DNA from: a virus
Length of the DNA: 23,568 bases
IMG/VR virus record: IMGVR_UViG_3300029309_000356
Location: 1 to 23,568 of that record
Reading direction: 5' to 3' (one strand)
The notes under the pieces are model-generated. The model was not told the DNA's origin. It made no database searches and saw only the letters and a program-made list of their open reading frames with translations. This document shows, piece after piece, positions 12,525 through 20,200 of this stretch. The first letter of the stretch is position 1, and each line of letters opens with the position of its first letter. Position numbers and translations under genes: made by a program.

Positions 12525-14681
12525 ATGACAAACTCACAATTCTTACCAAAAGATAGCGAAAGATTTGCTGATAAGATTTTTAAATCACCTCCACCAGAAA
12601 ATTTGTCTGGTGATCAGATAAGTTTTTTCACCACATTAATAAAAGATAATCCTGTAGGATATGAAGAGGAGATAAGTTTACTAAAAAATACTTATCCAAC
12701 TGAATTTGGAAATGTAAATCCATTTAGTTCATCACAAATAAATGGATTTTCAGGAAGTGGATTTGATAATTATCTAAAAAGATCAAACAGTTATGACAGA
12801 GCAGCTGCAGAGAAATTAGATAGTGTATCTGATACATCAGGCACTTGTATTATACTTCCGGATGGTGAGTCTGATAAGTTCTTCGAGAAGGTCGAGGCGA
12901 GAACTAATAACTTTTTTGATAAGGCAAGTAAAGTTAACGACTTCACCACTGATCTACCGAATGAAATTACAAAACTAACAGACTCCATTGGAGGTGCTTC
13001 CTCAACTTTCGTAGGAAGAATCTCTAATTCCCTGCAAGATAGTTTGGTAGAATTTATTGATGGTGGTATGTCAAAACTATCAAGTCAAATCTTTAGTAGT
13101 CTTCCCGGAGCTGATGCACTAGGAAAGGTTAAATCATTCCAAAATAGTTTGATTGGCCCTGTCAGCAAACTTTTCAGTGGGATGGAGTGTCTTACATCAA
13201 AGGTAACTGAAGCATTGAAAGGTGTTATTAGTGATATGCTTACAGGCATGACTAAAAATTTAATTAATGTGCCAACGTGTGCGATACAACAATTCATTGG
13301 TGCATTGACAAATAAAATTGGTGATGCCATATCAGATGCGGTGACACCTGCATTACAACCAATATTAAGCATACTCGCTCCAATAGGTGCTAATTTTGAT
13401 GTAAAAGGTGCAGTTTTAGGTGGTATTGATTTCATGCAAAAGGCAGGTGATCTTTTTAAATGTGCTCCTCCAAAAAAACAAACATCCTCTGGTAAATATT
13501 GTATTGATGAGGGTTTAAAGAAGGACAAGACACAAAAAGAGAGTCAAAATCTTTTATCTCAATCACTTAATGCAGCATCATCAGCAAGTTCAGGGATAGA
13601 GAAAATCAAACAGGGATTAGACTCTGGAGTTCCACAACAAATCTCTAAGTTTGAAGAAGAGTATGGTCAATGGTCAATTTTTGGATCAAAGGTTGATGAA
13701 GCAACAGATCAAGGTATAGGTGGAGGTAATTGTTACACAGGAAATAACTTTAGTTGTGGGCCAACAACAGTTGATTTTTTTGGTGGAACAGGAGAGGGAG
13801 CATCGGGTGAGGTAATATTAGGAAATTTCATCACTAAATTTGATAAGGATGATTTATTTGGAACACTTACAAAAACTGCTGGAATTATAGGTGTTAAGAT
13901 AGATAATCCGGGTGAAGGATATGCTGAACCACCTTTGGTATCATTTAATGATAAATGTAAACAAGGATTTGGTGCTTATGCAAAAGCAATTATTGATGAA
14001 AAGGTAACATCACCAACATATGGTCAGGTAATTAAAGTTGTTATATTATCAGAAGGTACAAATTATCCAACTGATGGTTCAAATGAGCAGGAGGCATTTA
14101 TAAGTGACATTATTATAGAAGATCCCGGAAGAAATTATCAGGATGGATTTATCTCAGATGATATTGAACCAGTAATCAGAAATGGAAGAGTCGAGGCAGT
14201 GATTATAAAAGAACAAATACCTTATACTTCACTTCCCGATTTATTTGTTGAATCAGATACGGGTGTGGGTGCAGTGTTACGACCAATTTTATCTACAGAA
14301 AGAGAAGACAGGAGAACAGATCCCACTCAGGCTGGTGCATTTAAAGTTATTCAATGTGTTGGGACATTTCCCATATCTGAGGTATCACCACAGACAGTGC
14401 AAGAATCTGTTGTTAGAGGAGGATCAACTGCCACTGCAACAACAACATCTACATCCGAAGCAACTGAAGATGTTGAGACAAGCACACAATCAGAAATAAC
14501 AGAGGAATCAACCACTACACAAACGACCACACAAACAACTACACAAACTCAAACTCAAACGAGCACACCAGCACAGCAACAACAATCAACACCCACACCA
14601 CCAGCACAGCAACAACAATCAACACCACCTCCCACTCCACCTAGCACACCACCATCAGGTGGGGGAGGTTATGGTTACTAA
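12525..14681 (+). CDS. Large baseplate/tail structural protein (718 aa)
   Basis: I do not recognise a T4 homolog. The N-terminal half is helical and partly hydrophobic (for example ISDAVTPALQPILSILAPIG), with repeated Ser/Leu/Phe-rich helices. The second half contains two copies of a beta module: ITDNPGEGYAEPP-like IDNPGEGYAEPP...GFGAYAKAII...VIKVVILSEGTNYP, then IEDPGRNYQDG...VEAVIIKEQIPYTSLPDL...GVGAVLRPIL. Nine or so cysteines occur, unusual for a cytoplasmically assembled virion protein. The last 85 residues are Thr/Gln/Pro repeats ending SGGGGYGY. The gene lies between the gp5-OB protein and a spike-like gene, so a baseplate or hub-associated virion role is likely. The stop overlaps the next ATG (TAATG). 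Confidence 0.7.
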   Translation: MTNSQFLPKDSERFADKIFKSPPPENLSGDQISFFTTLIKDNPVGYEEEISLLKNTYPTEFGNVNPFSSSQINGFSGSGFDNYLKRSNSYDRAAAEKLDSVSDTSGTCIILPDGESDKFFEKVEARTNNFFDKASKVNDFTTDLPNEITKLTDSIGGASSTFVGRISNSLQDSLVEFIDGGMSKLSSQIFSSLPGADALGKVKSFQNSLIGPVSKLFSGMECLTSKVTEALKGVISDMLTGMTKNLINVPTCAIQQFIGALTNKIGDAISDAVTPALQPILSILAPIGANFDVKGAVLGGIDFMQKAGDLFKCAPPKKQTSSGKYCIDEGLKKDKTQKESQNLLSQSLNAASSASSGIEKIKQGLDSGVPQQISKFEEEYGQWSIFGSKVDEATDQGIGGGNCYTGNNFSCGPTTVDFFGGTGEGASGEVILGNFITKFDKDDLFGTLTKTAGIIGVKIDNPGEGYAEPPLVSFNDKCKQGFGAYAKAIIDEKVTSPTYGQVIKVVILSEGTNYPTDGSNEQEAFISDIIIEDPGRNYQDGFISDDIEPVIRNGRVEAVIIKEQIPYTSLPDLFVESDTGVGAVLRPILSTEREDRRTDPTQAGAFKVIQCVGTFPISEVSPQTVQESVVRGGSTATATTTSTSEATEDVETSTQSEITEESTTTQTTTQTTTQTQTQTSTPAQQQQSTPTPPAQQQQSTPPPTPPSTPPSGGGGYGY
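14568..14626 (+). repeat. Tandem direct repeat in the Thr/Gln/Pro tail of the 718-aa protein
   Basis: A 26-bp unit (CCAGCACAGC...CAACACC) occurs at 14568-14593 and identically at 14601-14626, a 33-bp period of 11 codons (PAQQQQSTPTP / PAQQQQSTPPP). It follows ACA/CAA triplet runs at 14510-14560 that encode TTTQ repeats. Such in-frame repeats can expand or contract by recombination or slippage. Confidence 0.85.
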
Positions 14682-15223
14682 TGTCTGATTCAAAAGAGGC
14701 AAGACAACTTGAACTGTTTGGTGAAAAGTTATTCATGGAGGTCAATGGTTCAGCACCAGATGGCCCGGGAACTTGTGCTTATCTACTATCTTCACAAACA
14801 AGAGATAAAGTAAAGTATAATCAAAGTTTGCATGAAGGATCAGGTTTATCAAGAGTTTATGCGGATAAAGTTTTACAAATCGAAGCAGGAAATAAATGTC
14901 AAACTAACGAAAAAGCAATCGCTGTAACATCACATAACGGGGATGTATTCATTACAGCTTTAAATGGTAGAATTCTTTTTGATGCAAAAGAAATCATAAT
15001 GAGTGCCGATACCAACGTGAAAATAGTTGGATCAAAAATACAAGTCGGATATAATCAAGGTGGTTCAACAGATCAGGTAGATATAAATGGTGCTAAGATA
15101 CATATAAATCCAGGCTCTAAGTGCACTCTCAAGGATAAAGTCTTATATAATAATGCTTTTAAATCATTTGCAAGTGCTTTAGTCGGCTACAATAAGTGGT
15201 ACAATAGTCTTCTACCAAAATAA
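14681..15223 (+). CDS. Putative baseplate spike protein with beta-helix C-terminus
   Basis: The 180-aa protein starts with a mixed region (QLELFGEKLFMEVNGSAPDG). From about residue 75 it shows short alternating strands ending in Gly/Asn/Asp turns: AIAVTSHNGDVFITALNGRILFDAKEI, IIMSADTNVKIVGSKIQVG and VDINGAKIHINPGSKCTL. This pattern is like the triple-stranded beta-helix of gp5/VgrG spikes. The C-terminus (FKSFASALVGYNKWYNSLL) is helical. With the gp5-like gene lacking a beta-helix, this could supply the spike, or act as a separate hub/needle protein; this is inference. It is coupled to both neighbours by TAATG overlaps. Confidence 0.55.
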   Translation: MSDSKEARQLELFGEKLFMEVNGSAPDGPGTCAYLLSSQTRDKVKYNQSLHEGSGLSRVYADKVLQIEAGNKCQTNEKAIAVTSHNGDVFITALNGRILFDAKEIIMSADTNVKIVGSKIQVGYNQGGSTDQVDINGAKIHINPGSKCTLKDKVLYNNAFKSFASALVGYNKWYNSLLPK

Positions 15224-16680
15224 TGTCAGATAATCCAAGTCTATTAAATCAAGCAGAAGTCTCTGACGGTAATTCCGTCTTTGATGATGTATGGATATTA
15301 AATAAATTAAATTATGATTTTACCAAATCAGGTACAATAAATGTATCAGAATTAAATGTTATTGGTGTATCAACTTTCAGTAGTGATGTCACATTTTCTG
15401 GTGATATAACTCTTGATGAAATTACTTGTCGTAATGCAAATGTCACTGGTATTGCAACAGTTATCGGGGATTTATATTTAACAGGTGCTTTTAGAGATTC
15501 AAGTGGAGATGCTGGTACATCAGGTAAATTATTAGAATCAACTGGTAGTGGTACAAATTGGGTGGCAGCAAATGCAACAAGTGTTGCAAATGCAATTAAT
15601 GTTGGTGTGAATGTCAATGGTACAAATGCAGATCAATTTGTATCTTTCTTTGGTGCAAACAGTGGTAATCAACCTAATAGAGTTGATGGAGACTTTACAT
15701 ATAACCCATCCACAAATACAATGTCAGGAATTAATTATTCTGGCACTTCGAGTTTTAACAATGTTAATATTACCGGTGTTACCACTGTATCAAACTTGTA
15801 TGTTAATGGAAGATTATACGATAAAGATGGACAATCTGGTAATAGTGGTCAAGTATTATCATCCACAGGAACAAAAGTTGATTGGATAAACGTAGGTAGT
15901 ATTTCTGCAGGTTCAGCAGCACAGGTTGCAGTTACAAACACTGCTTCTGGATCACATTTTTTAGCATTTGTTGATAGCACATCTGGAAATGAAGATGTTA
16001 GAGCTAACTCTAATCTCACATATAATGTATCTTCTCAAGAGATTGGTGGTAAAATATCTGACATTTCAAATCATGACACTGGTGATTTATCTGAAGGATC
16101 AAATTTATATCATACAACTGCAAGGGCTAGAGCAGCGATTAGTGCATCAGGTGATTTAAATTATAATAATAGTACAGGTGTGATGTCATTCTCTGCACCA
16201 TCTGCATTTGTGAGTGGTATGATAATACTTTGGTCTGGTAATACTGGAAATATTCCAACTGGTTTTGTATTATGTGATGGTCAGAATAACACACCAGACT
16301 TGAGAAATAGATTTGTGGTGGGAGCAGGTGATGTTTACAGTCCCGGAAATACTGGTGGTAGTACAGATGCAACTTTGGTATCACATAGTCATACTATAAA
16401 CAATCATACTCACTCATTTAGTGCAACCACAGGAAGTGACACACATAGTCACTCTTACATCGATCAGTATGTTGTAATTAATAATGGATACAGACCTTGG
16501 CCAGCAAGTAATAATGACTGTGCAGCTAGAAATGTTAACACTGGTGGAGATACACACTCACACTCTGTTAGTGGTACAACTGGTAATCCATCTGATAGAG
16601 GGACAAACACACAAGGATCTTCAGCAACTAACGCAAACTTACCACCATACTATGCCCTCTGCTATATTATGAAGACATAG
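15223..16680 (+). CDS. Tail fibre protein with C-terminal tail-collar domain (gp12-like)
   Basis: The 485-aa protein has an N-terminal fibre region with beta repeats (INVSELNVIGVSTFSSDVTF, NVTGIATVIGDLYLTG). Two copies of a DxSGxxGTSGxxLxSTGxxxxW linker follow (residues about 92-115 and 205-226). The C-terminal receptor part is a tail-collar domain: GMIILWSGNTGNIPTGFVLCDG, NTPDLRNRFVVGAGD, GGSTDATLVSHSHTINNHTHSF and the ending NLPPYYALCYIMKT. Histidine clusters (HSHT, NHTHS, THSHS twice) at 16381-16575 are probably metal ligands, as in T4 gp12 (Zn) or gp37 tip (Fe). It likely binds the host surface. It ends the late tail operon; no terminator is visible after it. Confidence 0.82.
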   Translation: MSDNPSLLNQAEVSDGNSVFDDVWILNKLNYDFTKSGTINVSELNVIGVSTFSSDVTFSGDITLDEITCRNANVTGIATVIGDLYLTGAFRDSSGDAGTSGKLLESTGSGTNWVAANATSVANAINVGVNVNGTNADQFVSFFGANSGNQPNRVDGDFTYNPSTNTMSGINYSGTSSFNNVNITGVTTVSNLYVNGRLYDKDGQSGNSGQVLSSTGTKVDWINVGSISAGSAAQVAVTNTASGSHFLAFVDSTSGNEDVRANSNLTYNVSSQEIGGKISDISNHDTGDLSEGSNLYHTTARARAAISASGDLNYNNSTGVMSFSAPSAFVSGMIILWSGNTGNIPTGFVLCDGQNNTPDLRNRFVVGAGDVYSPGNTGGSTDATLVSHSHTINNHTHSFSATTGSDTHSHSYIDQYVVINNGYRPWPASNNDCAARNVNTGGDTHSHSVSGTTGNPSDRGTNTQGSSATNANLPPYYALCYIMKT

Positions 16681-16681
16681 T

Positions 16682-16710
16682 TTGACAGAAATACCTATAT
16701 ATGTTATGCT
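16682..16710 (+). promoter_or_regulatory. Sigma70-type promoter for the small-gene pair
   Basis: TTGACA at 16682-16687, a 17-bp spacer, and TATGCT at 16705-16710 preceded by TG (16702-16703). The start point would be near 16717, and GGAG at 16721-16724 lies 7 nt before the ATG at 16732. This has the same architecture as the gp32 promoter and differs from the late motifs around it. Confidence 0.78.
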
Positions 16711-16731
16711 TATAGAAACTGGAGAACCTCA

Positions 16732-16974
16732 ATGCACGAGAATTCCTATGTCGATGGCGTAATTATTGACATATGCAAACGTACTTTTTGTATAGTCAGC
16801 GATAAGGGAGCAGAGCAGGTTATAAAGTGTGAAACACCAGATGAATTTTTAGATGTACTTAAAGTTTGTCATCAATTTTTAGATGATGATGAAATAGAAT
16901 TTGCAAATATTATTACAAAACCAAAGAGAAGAACTCGTAAAAAACCAACCTCAGATAAAAATGAAAAACTTTAA
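16732..16974 (+). CDS. Small hypothetical protein (80 aa)
   Basis: The ATG is supported by a GGAG ribosome site and a sigma70-type promoter. The N-terminal half predicts beta strands (VDGVIIDICKRTFCIVSD, AEQVIKCE), followed by a helix (TPDEFLDVLKVCHQFL), an acidic patch (DDDEIEF) and a basic tail (KPKRRTRKKP). I do not recognise a family. The compact size, three cysteines and basic tail are compatible with an early or middle regulatory or nucleic-acid-associated protein, but this is speculation. It lies between two late fibre genes and is followed by an overlapping small gene. Confidence 0.75.
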   Translation: MHENSYVDGVIIDICKRTFCIVSDKGAEQVIKCETPDEFLDVLKVCHQFLDDDEIEFANIITKPKRRTRKKPTSDKNEKL

Positions 16975-17248
16975 GCAATTTAACGAAGCAGCAAATGCAA
17001 AACAAAAGCAAGCAGCACTCCGTGCAAGACAACAGGCTGCAGTCGCAAAATATAAGTCATCTGCATCTGAAACTAAAACAGAAAAACCGAAACAAGAATC
17101 AGAAGTTCATCAGGGTAATATTAAAACTCAGGACTTGAGAGATAAGAGAGCAGCAGTCAAACAGGCAGCAGCAAAAGCAACAGCACGTAAGGCAGAAATA
17201 CAAAGAGAGGTTCAACGAGAAGTACAGAGACAAAAAGGGGATAAATAG
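16961..17248 (+). CDS. Small Ala/Lys/Gln-rich coiled-coil protein (95 aa)
   Basis: The ATG at 16961 overlaps the previous gene by 14 bp. The frame is open further upstream, but MKNFKQFNEAANAKQ looks like the MKxFKxF start common in marine myovirus proteins. The rest is almost entirely helical, charged and low in complexity: AKQKQAALRARQQAAVAKY, DLRDKRAAVKQAAAKATARK and AEIQREVQREVQRQKGDK. No aromatic residues occur after Tyr31. It could be a scaffold-like or nucleic-acid-binding protein; no family is recognised. Its stop codon overlaps the candidate late promoter of the next gene. Confidence 0.72.
   Translation: MKNFKQFNEAANAKQKQAALRARQQAAVAKYKSSASETKTEKPKQESEVHQGNIKTQDLRDKRAAVKQAAAKATARKAEIQREVQREVQRQKGDK
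17240..17247 (+). promoter_or_regulatory. Candidate late promoter for the giant fibre gene
   Basis: GATAAATA followed by GAAAGAAG lies 28 bp before the ATG at 17276. A start point near 17254 would give a leader of about 22 nt. The 11-bp ATAAATAGAAA is shared with the rightward late promoter at 6226-6236. Confidence 0.6.
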
Positions 17249-17275
17249 AAAGAAGACATACTTTGTAGATGAGCG

Positions 17276-20200
17276 ATGCCACTTAATAAGTTAGAGAATT
17301 TCATAAAGAACACTGAGGGTAAGATTCTCTATGTAAATCCAAATGATCTTGATGCGACTGATGCGATCACGAATCAGGGTAATTCATTAGCACAACCTTT
17401 CAAGACAATCCAAAGAGCCCTGTTGGAGTCTGCTAGATTCTCATATCTACGAGGTAATAATAACGACTTAATAGAAAAGACAACAATATTACTTTTTCCG
17501 GGAGAGCATGTTGTAGATAATAGGCCAGGTTTTGGTGTTAAAGATGTTAGTGGAACTGCAACAGCAGTGTCACCTTCAGGAACTGAGTCAGTTGCATCAT
17601 CTACATTATCATTATCATTAGAATCAAACTTTGATTTAACTCAAGAAGATAATATTTTATATAAGTTTAATAGTATCAATGGCGGTGTAGTTGTTCCTCG
17701 TGGTACATCACTTGTTGGACTAGATTTAAGAAAGACAAAGATAAGACCAAAGTATGTTCCAAACCCAACTGATGACACTGTATCAGGTTCAGCAATATTC
17801 AGACTAACTGGTACATGTTATTTCTGGCAGTTCTCCATATTTGATGGTGATGAATCTGGAACTGTATTCACAGACCCAGTAGATTTTAGTACAACAAATA
17901 GATCCGTACCAACATTCTCTCATCACAAACTAACTTGTTTTGAGTATGCTGATGGTGTAAATCTTGATTCAAGATTTAATTTAACTGACTTAGACATATA
18001 TTACAGTAAGTTATCAAACGCATTTAACTCTACTGCAAGACCTATTGATGCGATTGATAGATTCCCAGCTAACCCACTAGGATTTGCTCCACAAAGACCT
18101 GAGTTTGAAATTGTTGGTGCATTTGCTTCAGATCCAATCAATATTTCAACAATTAAATCTGGTGATGGATCTACACCCGGAACAATTATTACTGTTACCA
18201 CTGCGACTGCACATGGATTAACAACTAACACACCAATTAAAATTAAGGGTGTTAGTACATTAGACTATAATATATCCACAAAAGTTCAGAACGTAACCAG
18301 TGCGACTACTTTTACATATTTGCTTCCATTTGTACGAGATAACTTACCTGCATCACCTAGTTCTGCAAACGCAACAGTAACGATTGAAACTGATACAGTA
18401 TCAGGTGCTTCTCCTTATATCTTTAACATATCTCTCCGTTCTGTCTTTGGAATGAATGGTATGCATGCTGATGGTGATAAGGCAACTGGTTTCAAATCAA
18501 TGGTTGTTGCTCAGTTCACTGCGATCTCACTACAGAAAGATGATAGAGCATTTGTTAAGTATAATCAAACATCAAGAACCTATGAGGGTATTGGAATATC
18601 TAAGGTAACTGGTGCAGAATTGGCCTCTGGTGCATCATCACAAGACTCAACAACTGTTTATCACTTAGATTCAGGTGCAGTTTATAGAAGAGGATTTGAA
18701 ACAACTCATATTAAACTATCCAATGATGCAGTTATGCAGATTGTATCTGTATTTGCGATTGGATTTAATAAGCATTTCAATGCAGAGACAGGTGCTGATG
18801 CTTCAGTTACCAACTCTAACTCAAACTTTGGACAGTTTGCGATTGCATCTGATGGATTTAAAAAAGAAGCATTTACAAAAGATAATAACGCATTTATTAC
18901 TCAGATAATTACACCAAGAGCGATAGATGCAGTAGAAACTAATATTGATTGGCAGAGAATTGACGTTGGACTTACTACATCCGTAGGTATCTCAAGTCAT
19001 TTATATCTCTTTGGATTCAACACAAAGGACAATGTACCTCCAGTTGTAATTCAAGGTTTCCGTGTTGGTGCACAGACAAATGATAAAGTATTTGTTGATT
19101 TCTCAAATGCAGCAACAGGATATGGAACAAGTGATGCCAGTGTTTTCATGGTTGATAATTCAATCGCAAGCACAGGTATTACATCTGCACTAGGAACGAC
19201 CAGTAGCACCAAGTTGTTCACTGTTTCATCAGGCCCAACAAACAATACCCTAACATTACCAGTTCATACATTGCTTACTGGTGAGAAAATTAGAGTTATA
19301 AGTGATGATGGTGATCTACCAGAGAATCTTGTTGAAAATACTGTATATTTTGCAATTAAGGTTTCTTCATCACAGATCAAGATAGCATCATCCAAGACTA
19401 ACGCTGAACTTGGAACTGCAATCACGATTGCTGGTGGATCTAAATTAAAGATAGAGAGTCGTGTATCTGACAAGGCATCTGGTGATATTGGATCACCGAT
19501 TCAATTTGACCCACAAAACTCTAACTGGTTTATCCATACTGAAACTAATAGTGACATCTTTAAAACTCTGAATACTTTAGGTGTTGGTAACTTAGGAAGT
19601 AACACACCTGTATCATTCATTAAGAGAGTTCCTGACGAGAGAGGACTAGACGAGAAAATTTATAAGTTAAGAGTCGTTGTACCAAAAGAGATTGAAAATG
19701 GTAAGAATCCTGAAGAGGGATTTATCATTCAGGAATCAAGTTCTACAAATGTCAGAAACTTAGGTGACTTCACAAGAACATCTATCACCTCTGCTGATTA
19801 TGAGTTTGATCGTAACACTAGATTTATCAGCACATGTACAAGAGTAGCAAGCACAGTTACAGTTATCTCTGATGTACCTCATGATTTAAAAATTGGTGAG
19901 AGAATTTTTGTTCGTAACGTAACTGATGATGATGCAAATGGAACATCTACAGGTGTATTTGATAAGGGTTATAATGGTTCATTCCTCGTAAATGGTATAA
20001 TTGATGATAAAACATTTACATATCCAACCACTGACACAGCTGGTGTTACTCATAGTATAGGTAACTTTACAAATAATATTTCAACTCGTTCAACTACACT
20101 TCCAAGATTTGAAAGGAATAATTTACAGAGTAACTTCTACATTTATCGTAATGACACGATAAGTGAGTACATCAAAGATGTGCAAGACGGAATCTATCAT

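Noticed and set aside
13085-13528. 147-aa minus-strand frame inside the 718-aa gene
   Set aside because: Antisense of a well-supported gene; no recognisable motif, promoter or ribosome site.
14245-14499. 84-aa plus-strand frame in another phase of the 718-aa gene
   Set aside because: Leu/Gln-rich product of reading ACA/CAA repeats out of frame; no ribosome site.
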